Below are positions 13,301 through 29,705 of a DNA stretch of 64,000 nt, piece by piece. Source of the stretch: Bugula neritina (Eukaryota > Bryozoa > Gymnolaemata > Cheilostomatida > Bugulidae); assembly GCA_964035545.1 (NCBI GenBank), contig OZ037767.1:3967680-4031679 (forward strand), read 5' to 3'. The notes under the pieces were generated by a model, which was not told where the DNA came from, ran no database searches, and worked only from the letters and a program-made list of their open reading frames with translations. The position numbers were made by a program, and so were the translations under genes. Positions within the stretch are counted from its first letter, which is position 1, and the number at the start of each line of letters is the position of its first letter.

Positions 13301-14786
13301 TGAGAAACGTAACATAATTACACCTTTTATTCAACAATATTAATCTGATGTAATCAAATATGAGTGAGATCAAAAAGACATTAATAGTTTTCAAAAAACA
13401 TTCTCAACCAGCATAACTAATACCTGTGGTGAATTGTGGCGTAGTTAATACTGTGGCTAGACTACCAACAAACTACAAGTTAGTTGCAATCATAACAAAC
13501 TATGCTCTACTACTAAACTTGTTGATCTATGGAGTGTAAAATTTAGGTTTAGTAACAGCACGAGTTATGAGTGAGTTATCAGTATGAGTTAGAAATAAAA
13601 TAGTATTAGTAAAAAAAGAAGATAAATTAAAATTTATATTTAAATTGAATAAAATTTAACAAAATATATAACATCTGTTTTTATTTTAACTATATTACTA
13701 GTATAATTAATAGTAGCAATAAATAAAATACCTCATATCAACTGTAACACAGTACAATAGAACTAATAAAAATAAATCATAAATGTGCCTAGCTATTCCT
13801 ATACAAGTTGTAATAAAAATTACTAGCTAATGTTACTTAGAAAACTTTGTAAATTTTAAAATGATTTTAATGAATCATTATATTATAAAGATCAAATTTT
13901 ACATCCTAGACCTCGAGCATGTACTTAGCTTTCACTTTGAATTCACGATCGTAACATCATAATTAAGTCATGATTATTAATATTATAATCAGCCAAAATG
14001 AAGATTCCCATAAGTCAGTACAGTACTTTATCTTGAAATCTAATCAGTAATAATCATAATCATAATCATAATCATAATGTTTAACTTTATCATATTGCAA
14101 TTATTTATATTTTCATTTTGCCTATCAATAACTATAAGTAATTATTACCATAACAAGAATTAGCATTGGTACTGGTACGAGATATATCTTTAGAGTAGAA
14201 GTCGCACCCTCACAATCAGTATTGGCTATTGTTATCGTTAACAATTAAATACATGAATGCCACTATTAAATTTAATATCACTATGTACTTGTAGTATGAC
14301 TATATACTAATACTCACGCCATATTCTTAAACTTGAGTAATACTAATAACTTGTACTTATAAGTATAACTTTAACTAATAAACTTTAAGTCAATAACTAA
14401 TAAATAATAACTTTAGGTTTAAGTAAACTTAAAATTAAATCGCTTAAACTTAAAGTTATTAATATTGAATTTGATAATCCATACTCAATCTGAATACTCT
14501 TTAGGAGTAGGTTTACGTAAATTATTAAACATACCTGAAATACAGCAAAGGTTAACGCATATCGTAAGATTGTCCATAAAACTGCCAATCCAACAATGAC
14601 AGCTAAATCCCAAACTTCAAAATAGGGTAAAGCATATTTTTGCAAGTCTTTAGAAAATGTTTGAGGGGAGAAATCGTTTACATTTGAGTACCAATATTCT
14701 AAGCCCCATTTTATATCATAACATGTTTGCGTATATGAAGGAACGCCATTTGTGGCAAAAGAGTAAAACCCGCTTATATATTCCAT
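7385..14786 (-). CDS. CERS1: Ceramide synthase 1-like (TLC/Lag1 domain), six exons
   Basis: Exons on the minus strand are 14786-14535, 12241-12076, 11427-11247, 9090-8929, 8326-8170 and 7990 onward, all in phase. The enzyme N-acylates sphingoid bases in the ER membrane. Supporting features are the Lag1 motif with adjacent histidines (HH at residues 185-186) followed by LIGFSYASR, PESAWKLL near the start of the TLC domain, VHDVTD and FKSRGG typical of CERS1, and RLYWLPLKVL. There is no homeobox-like domain between the N-terminal membrane helix and the TLC domain, as in CERS1 and unlike CERS2-6. The normal protein would end near residue 340-350, just after VREDEVVKEAMVKAR. Here the frame stays open into a minisatellite until 7385, giving about 507 residues. 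A weak donor (after 7890) could instead splice to an exon I could not find. Identity is firm; the C-terminus is uncertain. Confidence 0.9.
7413..7884. repeat. 21-bp minisatellite (about 23 units) at the ceramide synthase 3' end
   Basis: The unit is GAGAGACATATAACATAGACT on the plus strand. Several units lack five bases (AACAT), which shifts the frame. On the minus strand a 21-base unit equals seven codons (SLCYMSL and frame variants), and all three frames lack stop codons across the array. It overlaps the last coding exon as read from the sequence. Confidence 0.95.
9211..9343 (-). mobile_element. tRNA-derived SINE, copy 1
   Basis: Read on the minus strand it starts with a tRNA-like head: A box TGGTCCAGTGGTTAGG and B box AGTTCGAATCTT. 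A body follows that ends GGGGTTCTCACAGGGG. The same body and head recur at 58574-58760. It lies in an intron of the ceramide synthase gene. It is not a functional tRNA because no cloverleaf with an acceptor stem is apparent. Confidence 0.7.
10617..10690. repeat. Short tandem repeat, about three 23-bp units
   Basis: The unit is roughly GTGTCAACCTGATAGTAAGAA, in the third intron of the ceramide synthase gene. Confidence 0.7.
13560..14480. repeat. Degenerate short-period AT-rich sequence in ceramide synthase intron 1
   Basis: The region is rich in TAATAATAATC-like and ACTTAAAGTTATTAAT-like strings and includes a clean run of five CATAAT units near 14050-14078. No coding signal is visible. It resembles the first introns of cornichon and WDR74. 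Confidence 0.6.
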
Positions 14787-16003
14787 TTATGAAAAGTATG
14801 CGGCTCCTTCAACTCATCAAGAGGAGTTTCAGTTTGATTCTGTTGGTAAGAAAAATTGAACTTCCCAACAACCTTAGTCTAATATCTATAAAATTATCTG
14901 TAACAAGGTTGTTGTAAACATGTAGTACAACTTATTTGCGTGCATGTTTATTACTACGCAAGTTAAGAAGTTGTAAAATTTATTATTTTAGTCAAACAAC
15001 TCCAAATATACCTACAACTCCATTCGCAGCGCTGAAAACCATTCCAATTAATATCAGCGCCTTTTAAAATTGTAGAGAGATGATAAATCTGCGTTTATAT
15101 TGACCTTTATTGCAAATTGCTGTTTTCAGACAGCTATAATTATAATAAAAATACGTTTTAGTTATTATTAAGCAATTCAACAATAAAATAATTATTAGCA
15201 ACTATTTGAATTTTAGCCACTGGCACATACAGGTGAGATAAATATGTTTTAATATACATGTATATCATGGTTATGCTCATATCTGCTTTTTATTTATCAA
15301 CTGTAATGATTTTGCAAAGCATCTATATTTGTGATCTTATTTTATTAGCATTATTTTGACACCTGTGCAATAAAAATGTTAATGTTTTCAAAATATGATG
15401 TTGAGAAATTCCCTAACTAGAAGTGATTTATACATTCTTCCTATTTACTGACTGGTAATTTTAACCCGCCTTGTACTGTCACCTATAGAGCAAAACTTTC
15501 AGTATATCATGTAAGAGTAAGCAAAATGTTATACTCTAATTTGTATATACTTCGAATAAATTCTCGTATAATATGCTTTTGTATCTAATTTGGGATAATA
15601 TATAATTTTGCATAATATAATATTCTGATAATATAGAGCTTCATCTAATATTAACAATTATTTAATATAATTATTATTTATATAGAAAAGAATAATCACA
15701 ACTCTTTATTTTCTATTTAATGAAATAAAAACTATAATTGTATATATGACGCTATAATAGGCTTTATAAAGTAAAACCTTGATACTAGCTAATAAACTGT
15801 TTCTACATATTGCAATGATCTGTCCATCAGTATGCCGTTGTTAGATACAAAGGCATGCATACCAAGAGTTATCTATAAGCCACGTAGCATTTCAAAGTCG
15901 ATCCTAAACTGAATATAAAAATTTTAGGGCTTATAGCTGACCAAGCCTTGTTTTTAATGTTCAATTGAGCATTAAATACAAGCAATCCTATAAGCTTTTG
16001 CTT
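14787..16003. other. Intergenic, upstream of ceramide synthase
   Basis: It lies between the start of the ceramide synthase gene and the 3' end of the next minus-strand gene, so it should hold the ceramide synthase promoter and the neighbour's 3' UTR. It is AT-rich; I see no convincing core-promoter motif or gene. Confidence 0.5.
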
Positions 16004-19000
16004 CTACATTACAACACATTTGTCTTTCATAGAATCCACTGGTGCACTCTTAGTTCTGTGTAAGGAGTTGCTCTAAAAATAACAAAGTAAAGCTGTGTGG
16101 CAGTTTATACTTTGCAAAATAATAGCCATATGTGCTTAAAAATTATCTGAATGAAATAGAATTTAAAAAATAATCATGAACTATGCAATAACAGCTGCTA
16201 ATAAATCACAAAAAGGTACACAGTAATTTAAATGGTATAGTAAATAGTTATATGTATGGTTTAATAGGGAATAATAATGTAAAGATTCTTACTCGTCGTA
16301 ATGTTGATTTGTGAGTACAATGCTTATCACATCCTGCTTTTAACTTATTGCTGTCACTTTTACTTTTATGAGCTGTTTTTTCTGCAACAGAATTATAATT
16401 AATTTACGTAATATGCTTTCTATTCAAACTTATTATGATAGTTAAGTGATCTACATAATGATATATTGTGATACACTTTTATTGTTCTATATTATGACAT
16501 ACACATGCACATCCTGATAAACAAATAGTTATTCTTTGACAAAGTAATGTATATAAAATTATTATAAATCTTTGCACATAAGTTTTTGAAATATAAACTA
16601 GAAATAAATAGATTTTCACTAACCCTGGCGCATTTTCTTATGTGTTCTCTTCTGAGCATCTGACACCCACCTGGCAGTGCTTGAAGATGAGCACCTTGCA
16701 GACCTGCCACCTCTTTCTACAGAATAATATAATTAATGAAGCCTTAAATAGAACTAAGTTTGAAGATCTCCAGTTTAAAAAGTTATATTTAAGCAAAGTT
16801 AGAGTTCATGAAATTACATTGTGACAATTTGTGAGAATATGACATGCATTGACAACATGAAGCTAGAAATATTGCACCAGGCTAACTTAAGACACCTAAT
16901 TTTATATTTAAACCCACCTATATAGACTTACATTTCAAAAACTGATCTTCATGTATGACACCTAAATTTTGATTGTAAGATTTCTGCAAAATTTAAAACT
17001 TATGATTCATATGTTTGCTCAAAGTTATTATCTTACTACGTTCTCGCGATGCAATGGATGTCCCAGAGTTGGAATTTATTGTAGTCTTAGATATCGATTT
17101 TGACTTTTGGCAAGAAGGGCGGGTACTTGAACGCCTCCTATTTATTTGATGATTGCTGACACTTTTCCATAAGTCTGTTAGCTACATTAACATGGAATTG
17201 TATAACTGTGATGATAATTCGTACAATTTCAAAACCCTATAGTACCTGTTTTCAAAGTAATTCACATTGAAAAAAAAACTATGCAGACTGCATGCAACTG
17301 GAACGGCTCTTTTTAAAGCAAAATGTGGCTGATTTCTAATAAACATATAAGAAACATTTTTGAAACGAAATGGAACTTTAATAGAAATTATATATGTCAC
17401 ACCTACCATTGAAGCAACGCTCCTTGGAGATTTCCCAGAGGATAAAATTGACGCAGCGGATTGTGATAATGCAGGTAGTGAACTGAGAAAATTACAAAAC
17501 AACTTTGCATGTTTTATCAATATATTATAATATATACTTTAATATAAAAATATGCCAATTTCTTTAATGTATTTTATTCATGTTTATCGCACAATAAAAT
17601 AATTTAAATGTTAAGTGTGTTAAATGTTATTATATATTATTTGCTTCACTGCACTAACTGAAAATAACAGTACTAATATTAATGCCACAAGATACTATCT
17701 TTAACATCACGACTTCTCTGTTTAAAAATACAAAGATTTTGTACTCTGAAGTTTGAATTAAAAAAAAATTTGCAAGTAATTGCTGTATATATAATATTAC
17801 GTCACCATTATCTTCATTTAACCTAGATTGAGAGCATAAATAACTGATTACCCTAAAGAAGTTTACAGAGTTTAAAATTTAAATGAACAACTCTGTAGTT
17901 ACAGCTTGACTTTGAACATATGGCATTGAGCATGAAGCATTGTCATTGCTTGCTTGGCAAAATAGTTTATGTAATTATTAATATAAATAGATAGTAACTT
18001 AATAGTCTAGTCACTCTAGAGCCTAGAGTCTAGAATGTATATAGGTATTAAATCTTTTTCCTAAAATATTGAAGTTTACTGACATAGGGTACTTTGCAAA
18101 ATATGCTGATATAGTGACTTCAATTCTATTTACAAACAAACAATGCAAAATATGTTGCTATTCAAGCTTGTCAAAACTATTATAATATATATACGTAATA
18201 TAGAATTATTACATAGTTATATATATAATATATTGTTTCATAGTTACCTTCTCCTGCTAGAAGCTCTCCTTTGACAAGATGGATCACTTCTGCTTTTTGC
18301 TAAACTTATTGTACTTCTACTTTTTCTTCCAGCTTTACTTATTCCAAGCCGTCGTCTTTAAGAGAAATACATTTCATAATTATAACAAGTATTCCTAATT
18401 GTCAAACTTCATAACATAACATAAGTACCTATGCTATAGTGTAGTAGCACTAAAGCATACCCACACGCACGCGCACGCATACACACGCACACACGCACAC
18501 ACGCACACACGCACACACGCACACACGTAATAACTGACCTGTGAAGAATACACCGAAGCTCTTCTGTATTGTTCTCTACTTTACAACGAGATTGTAAAAG
18601 TTTGAATGTGTCGAGGTCAACTGGCTTCAACCGTAGCAACTCATTCAGATGTGTAAAGCATCTGTATTTACAGCGATATTTTACTATTGCATGGACTGCC
18701 TTTGTGGGAACTTTAAGCTGAAAACATTCCAAAAATATTTTAATACTTTTAAAGCAATATTCCTTTGCAGCAATCGTATGACAGCAATAAAACAATTTCA
18801 AATATTAAAATGAAATGCTAAGCGCATGCCTGATTGGACACCATTTTTATAATATGTCATTATTTAAAAAGCACTGTTGGTATGCTTTTTTTCACAAGAT
18901 CAAAAGTTTATTGTTAGCATTGGCACTTTTTATTTAATATGAAAATAGTTTCATTGCCTTCATGAAATATACGTTTGTGAAACAGATACAAAATGCAAAT

Positions 19001-19262
19001 AAAATATTTGGAAAACAAAAAAACTTTGAAATATACAACCATATGTTTGTACCATGCTGTGATTGTAAATTAAAGTTGTAATAGCTGCACAGCAAAATCA
19101 TTCATATTTATGTTATCAGGCAGGTATCATGGTTTCACTCACATTTTTTAATGTAGTCATGGAGCATTTGTTAATGTCCACTTTACCATTTATACGAGAA
19201 ATGGATTTTCTTGCCTTCGCACTTTTTGTTTTATAGGCTGACTTTCGCCTCTCACGTGTCAT
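16004..19262 (-). CDS. Basic protein with N-terminal ComEA-type helix-hairpin-helix
   Basis: Eight exons close in frame to 291 residues: 19262-19143, 18717-18539, 18355-18248, 17482-17407, 17181-17040, 16716-16624, 16381-16293 and 16072-16004. Residues about 28-83 contain VDINKCSMTTLKN, then KAVHAIVKYRCKY and FTHLNELLRLKPVDLDTF. This is the pattern of ComEA/KIF22-tail helix-hairpin-helix domains (xxIN-A-xxL-L-P-KxAxxIVxYR-FxxxxDLL). Such domains bind DNA without sequence specificity. The remaining two thirds is low-complexity, rich in Ser, Arg and Lys (RRASSRRR, SKSRS-like), suggesting a nuclear, chromatin- or DNA-associated protein. I do not recognise the whole protein. The splice chain is self-consistent; the small 3' exons are the least certain. 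Confidence 0.7.
18462..18530. repeat. (CACACACG)n alternating purine-pyrimidine repeat
   Basis: It starts as CACACGCACGCGCACGC and continues as an 8-base CACACACG unit. It lies only about 9 bases into intron 2 of the helix-hairpin-helix gene, right after the donor site. Confidence 0.9.
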
Positions 19263-19464
19263 ATTGTTCAGACTATTACATATATTGATGAAAGTTTAGT
19301 TACATTTATTATTTATTACATATTAAATTATAATTACAATAATTAAAAAGAACAAAATACTTGATCACATAACAAGCATAACAAGAATATTTCTGACATC
19401 ACACAGAGAGGAAGAAATATTTGTAAGCTGCTTTCTAAAAACTATTTCAAAATAGAAAAACAAA

Positions 19465-19635
19465 ATGGCAAATTCTAATCTTATAGAATCAGCATTCCAT
19501 CTTTTGACAAGGAAGATTATCGCTCCAGGATTGGCATGGATTGAGAATACAGAAATAGAGAGAATTGGGCAGATGGTTCTTGACGTCACTATAATACTGA
19601 GAATGCTGTATCTTAACTTAGACTTCATGTTCTAA
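19465..19635 (+). CDS. Possible 56-aa small ORF between divergent genes
   Basis: An ATG in good context (AAAATGGCA) opens 56 codons starting MANSNLIESAFHLLTRK and ending LNLDFMF. It lies between the start of the minus-strand helix-hairpin-helix gene and the plus-strand gene at 19790. It could be an upstream ORF, a short peptide gene or chance. There is no homology that I recognise. Confidence 0.2.
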   Translation: MANSNLIESAFHLLTRKIIAPGLAWIENTEIERIGQMVLDVTIILRMLYLNLDFMF

Positions 19636-19789
19636 GTTGGAGTTGTGCAGACAATAGCATGACGTGAGGTATAAGCACAACGCTTAATCTCTAAATCTCA
19701 AACACTGCTGTTAAACTATTGATAAAAAATTTGTTTAACTTAATTTTAAATTGAAAGAACTGGTGCTCTTGTGAAATAGTAGTACCAAG

Positions 19790-20536
19790 ATGGCTTCACT
19801 GAGACAAAACTTCAACAACAACAATATGGTATATTCCGGAAATGAGTCATTTCGCAGATCTCTAAAGCTACAACACAACCCACTTAGAGCTTTTGGTTTG
19901 CATCAGTATTCGTATGGCTTGACTGGGCTTAGAGTTTCGATAAATGCGGGTTTACTTGGAGAACAAGAAAATCACTTTCTCCGCAGACGAGAGCTGTTGG
20001 AGTTGGACACAGAGCAGAATGAGCCCGTTGCGCAGCAGCTGCTACAGCCTGAAAAAAAAGCTCCTAAGGCTAAACCTGTGATGTTTATGAGCATAGAAAG
20101 TGTAGCCAAGGAACCTATAACTGAGTATCGGAAGGAGGAGTTGCTGAAACTTGTTCACCACTCAAAGCATGTAAACACGATGATGCAGGCGAGTATATTG
20201 GCTGTTCTGTAGTTAATTATGATAATGTATGCCAGTATATAGGCTGAGTATAAACTGTAGCTGTTTATTTTACAGATTAGTCCCCATTTGAGTGCAATGA
20301 GCTATGGTGCAGATTATGGTTGGAGAGAGGAACGCCCTTCCCTTCCAGCATTAGCCATAGTTCCTAGACCGAATCCCAGTTCAACCTGTGAATGCACTAG
20401 CAGTTGGCTGTTAGTTGTGAGGTCCAAGTGTGAGTTTGTATGGAAAGCAGCATCTTACGTGTTCCGTGTTATACATTGGCTGTGCTGCAGCAACCTGGCT
20501 GTCCTGTACAAGGACTTCATAAAGTGTACTCAGTGA
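19790..20536 (+). CDS. Unrecognised 219-aa protein, two exons with a GC-AG intron
   Basis: Exon 1 (19790-20188) starts ATGGCTTCACTG and encodes 133 residues with an Asn-rich start, a basic and Glu-rich middle (EKKAPKAKP) and YRKEELLKLVHHSKH. Joining CAG|GCGAGT to TTTACAG|ATTAGT at 20276 keeps the frame and adds 86 residues to a stop at 20536. The second part carries WREERPSLPALAIVP, then a Cys- and Trp-rich hydrophobic tail (WKAASYVFRVIHWLCCS) that might associate with membrane. If the intron is kept, translation stops at 20212 after 140 residues. I do not recognise a family. AATAAA at 20755 fits a 3' end. It is convergent with cornichon. Confidence 0.6.
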
Positions 20537-21321
20537 TGAATAGATCATGAATGAAGCAGGATTAAGGAGACAATACTATCTCGTCGATAGGCAAATGATT
20601 CTGTAGTACTTCTTAGGTTGTTTTATTACAAATTCTTACATACAATTTCACTTCACTGTGGCTATAATTGAAGAATTACTGTATTCTCATTTCTAATTAC
20701 TGATTTTATGAGCTGTCAACAATACATTAACCTGTAAATTTTTGTTTAATTAAAAATAAACTATTAAAATTATATTAAATGTAGAATCTTTTGCTTTTCT
20801 AAATAAAGAAGACTGTGAAATGTCATGGAGTCTAGATTATCAATATATTTTAGAGATGCATTAAGCAGGGTTCAAACAGAGAATAGCCTTACAGCTGCTT
20901 ATTATGCTGCAATACCACAAAATATTAAGAAAACAGACACACCTAGTAGCTAAGCAATCAAATTCAAAATCTTCCAACAAGCAAAAGAGTACAAATTACG
21001 GTTAATATATAATCAGCGAGTAAATTTTTACATGAAATGACAACTCCAACATTACGAATTACAAGGATAACAGAAAGAGAGTTAGTATAACTAGTTTTTA
21101 ATTTAACTGAAAATCAATAAGCAGGATGTATGAGATACAAGTACAACAGACATCAGCGAATACAATTGTTTGTTCAACTTTTCACATAGTCACGGCTATT
21201 GCAACCTGCGCAACATTGTGATGTCATATCTATAACTCTGAGATATCTTTGAGACAAAGCCTTGTGGGTAGAAGATAGACTTCCTTTATGATGTCATAGA
21301 ACTTGGTTTGTATGTGCGGTG
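20537..21321. other. Convergent intergenic region
   Basis: It contains the 3' UTRs of the gene ending at 20536 (+) and of cornichon (-). Nothing else is evident. Confidence 0.5.
20755..20760 (+). terminator. Likely polyadenylation signal
   Basis: AATAAA lies about 220 bases after the stop of the two-exon gene. Confidence 0.4.
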
Positions 21322-24218
21322 TTAGTTGGATGTTACCAGCACATAAATCATACTAAAAAAGAAGAAAAATAATCAATATCATCTGGCCAGTAACATTTTG
21401 TGTAAGAATATAAAAAGCTTCATAATGATCAGAATTATGGGTAGAATAGTAAATGCTTTTATGATACAAATTTTACCACACATATCTGTGTGTTGTTGAA
21501 GTGTTATGAAAAGACAACTTCAATATCAACATAGAGTGCAAAATTATTCAAAATAAAATAATTAATTCAGTTAAAACATTTACAGCTCTTACACGGAATT
21601 AAACTATTGGAAAAAAATGTTTTCCAAAAGTTGCAACTCTGAACGCTACGTATTCAACTGCATGCCTTCATTTTTACCAGTTAACTTATATTAGTATGAT
21701 GCTTCATCGTACAAGTATGACAAATATCAAAAAGAATAAAAGCTTATCGGGCACTAGTAATAGATGCAGCTACAGCCCCCAATACCTATACAGATAGTAG
21801 AAGAAGGAGATGAGATAGAATGCTAGTTTCACCCAGCCCTCCTTCATACACTTGCTAAGAGAGTCGGCGTTCATTACAGTGGTGGGGTCATAGAGCCCTG
21901 GACCGCTCATCACTGGTCTGGTTATGTATCTAAAAATAGAATCACAATAGAGAGCAGACTAATTATTATTAAAATCAATGTCTGTCTGATGAACTAATAG
22001 AAAATATAATAGTATAATTTAGAGTTGCAATCCCGTGTAGATGTAGTTATGCGACATTATTAGACGTGTATATAATGTAATTCTGGTATATTTCAACACC
22101 CATGTAGAATACTTATACTTTTGTTGCGTATTTTAAATCATAAATATTTAATAATATAACATATACAGGAAAATTTGCTATTGCTGTGACTTTGGAACAG
22201 CAGCACATAAGCTACACTGCTAAGTCATTTTAAAACAATAGGATGTCATTAAAAACATGCCTTAAACTATTACATATCATATAATGTAAATACATAAGAA
22301 GAGCTATTATATTACACCACATCATAATAAAGAATTGCCTCCACTTACCTGTGGACATGGTAGGCTATCAGAGGAATGTTGAGAGCCAAAGAGCCAAACT
22401 GACCAGCAAAGAGGAAGAGGATATTGAAGAAGATGTGAATGGCATATTCCGGAAGAACAAGCTGCAAAACAACATAACATAAGAAAAATATTTGAAAGGC
22501 AAAAAAATGCATCATGCCTACCAAGACATGCTTCACTAAACAAAATTATGGTCTGCCAGCTATTGACTGCATCCACAAGTATATAAAACAGATAAATGCT
22601 AAGTCGCACAGTCATGCCTATTCCAAATGATTTTATGGTTTAGTAAACGAATATAATATACGGCAATGATGAATTTGTGTCTTCACTTACAGGATTCAAA
22701 GTGTTACATTGGTCAATTGGATTCTTGTAATCTGTTTTAAGCTCATCAAAGGCAATAATCTACAATGACAAAACAAATGTATCATAAGTGATTAAGTAAC
22801 TGACAAACAACATAACGATTATTACAGTATTTAATTTATTTGTGTCATAATTTATAAACTTATTTTTGATATAACTAAGCAAGATATGAATAACGATGAA
22901 GATAAACACCTCAAGATTTAAAAATTCACAATGATAAAAGTTAATTCAAAATAAATTCGCAGTGAAAAACTTAAAGCAGGTGTCAATTCAAATGTAAATG
23001 ATTTAACTTTTAACAGTGAATTACCCTATGATGATAAATAAAAAGGTAAGCCTTAGAAAAAACTATAGACATAAAAGCAAGGTTTTTATTTGTATGACAA
23101 CAAATAAAACTATTATATTTCTATAACAATTAAACAATTAAAGATATGGTACGTTTTATATCATAATAAGATTATTATATTACTAATAATCTTATTTGTA
23201 TAATAAAATATATCATCAATCTATCTTTAATTTTATATATTATAAAAATCATTACAATAATAGTCAAAGTAGTTTATATATAATTATAATAAGTTGACTT
23301 TATGCCAATTATTAGCTTTAGCAGCCCTTGAGACACCTTTTCAAGGGCTTATTTGAAGTCAATTACTACAGTTTACTAGTATTCCTCTACATTATTCAAT
23401 ATTAATCTAAATGATCATTAGTTAACATTCCTATCATTAATAAATTACTAACAAGTAACTGATTAATTATTTTAAATTTAACTAAGCAACAAATTTATTG
23501 ATTTTCAATGAGGTTAGCATTGTAATTAATAAATTACGATAATTTTAAATTTCATATTAATATTAGTAATTAAATTTAGTATAATTATAAGTAGTACTGC
23601 TAGTATTAGTATTCTCATTGAAGTTACTCATTAAATTTGTTGATTAAGTTAAAGTAAACAGTAAAAGTAAATCTCATTATACAGATAGTGATACTATTAT
23701 TTCTTATTTCTAATATTTATATTAATTTATCATTTAATAATAACTTAATAATGAATCAAATTTAATATTATTATCAATAATAATATTTTATTATTAGAAT
23801 TTGTTTATACATGTATTTTTAACTCAAAGTCTATCAAATTCAATTTCAAATTAAAATTATAAAACTAAAATTGATTATTATTGGTAATACTATTAATAGT
23901 AATACTAATAGTAATAGTAATGCTAATACTCAGTATTAATTATATTAAAACTCACAGACTTGTGATTGTAGTATAAGTAACACTTTAAAAAACTATAAGC
24001 TATGCTTATTGTTTAAAAGTTATAATGAAGGCTCATAACTCATAAGTCATAAGACGATAACTATAAGACATAAGTCACGTTAAAGTTCAAGTTGAAGTTA
24101 GTCTTAGAGTTGTATTAATAAATTAAGATATACTAACATGATATATAGCGAAGAAGATTAAGACGGCACTGAGTATTAAAGCTAAAATATAACAAAACGC
24201 TGCAAAGGTGAAAGCCAT
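21322..24218 (-). CDS. CNIH1: Cornichon cargo receptor, five exons
   Basis: Exons are 24218-24138, 22759-22691, 22461-22349, 21929-21786 and 21352-21322, giving 145 residues, the usual length of insect cornichon (144). Cornichon is a COPII-associated ER export receptor for cargo such as TGF-alpha-type growth factors, and vertebrate homologues are also AMPA receptor auxiliaries. Family signatures are MAFTFAAFCYI at the start, IIAFDELKTDYKNPIDQC after the first membrane segment, LVLPEYAIHI, RPVMSGPGLYDPTTVMN and the C-terminal SFFYYLYSMIYVLV. The loop insertion of vertebrate CNIH2/3 is absent, so this is the short Drosophila-like form. Each exon junction was verified by phase. The start codon lies 167 bases from the PSMC1 start on the other strand. 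Confidence 0.96.
23140..24110. repeat. Degenerate TAATACTAATAG-type repeats in cornichon intron 1
   Basis: This stretch of the first intron is built from permuted 3- and 6-base steps such as ATTAATAGTAATACTAATAG and ATAACTCATAAGTCATAAG. No open frame or element ends are visible. Confidence 0.6.
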
Positions 24219-24384
24219 GATAATTTCTGTATTTCCTAAAGTTCAAGTTGAATTCACAAGGTTTGAGTAAAGAACCGGAATACTTTTTTCTGTGTCGTCG
24301 AAGGATCGGAACTGACAAATAATGGTACAACACAAAGAAGGAATCGCTTTCTTTCGTGTGCGCATGCTCTGAGCAGTTAACAAA
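24219..24384. promoter_or_regulatory. Head-to-head promoter of cornichon and PSMC1
   Basis: Only 166 bases separate the two divergent start codons, so both promoters must lie here and in the flanking 5' UTRs. It contains TGCGCATGCT (24359-24368), close to the NRF1 consensus TGCGCATGCGC that is frequent in TATA-less housekeeping promoters. No TATA box is obvious. Confidence 0.75.
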
Positions 24385-29443
<5,059 letters not shown>

Positions 29444-29486
29444 ACATTCTATCATATTATATGTTAATTATTATAGTTAATAGACA

Positions 29487-29492
29487 TTTATT
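29487..29492 (-). terminator. Possible WDR74 polyadenylation signal
   Basis: AATAAA on the minus strand, about 215 bases after the WDR74 stop and inside the PSMC1 3' UTR. If used, the two convergent transcripts overlap. Confidence 0.4.
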
Positions 29493-29506
29493 GTTGAATC
29501 TGTACC

Positions 29507-29512
29507 AATAAA
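29507..29512 (+). terminator. PSMC1 polyadenylation signal
   Basis: AATAAA lies 64 bases after the stop; another AATAAA is near 29548. Confidence 0.6.
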
Positions 29513-29705
29513 GTACATGCAAAAAGATCATTGATCTTTGAAAAACCAATAAATATACAATTTTGCTATAAATTTAACTTCACAAGTTAATTGATAGTCA
29601 TTTCTTCCAACTCAAGATCATTGTTAGCCGAGTGAATTAGTGGCGCAAAACTGTCTCGAGAGGATTATAACTATGGTGACAGGAAGTCCACTTGCCAGTC
29701 AAGTA

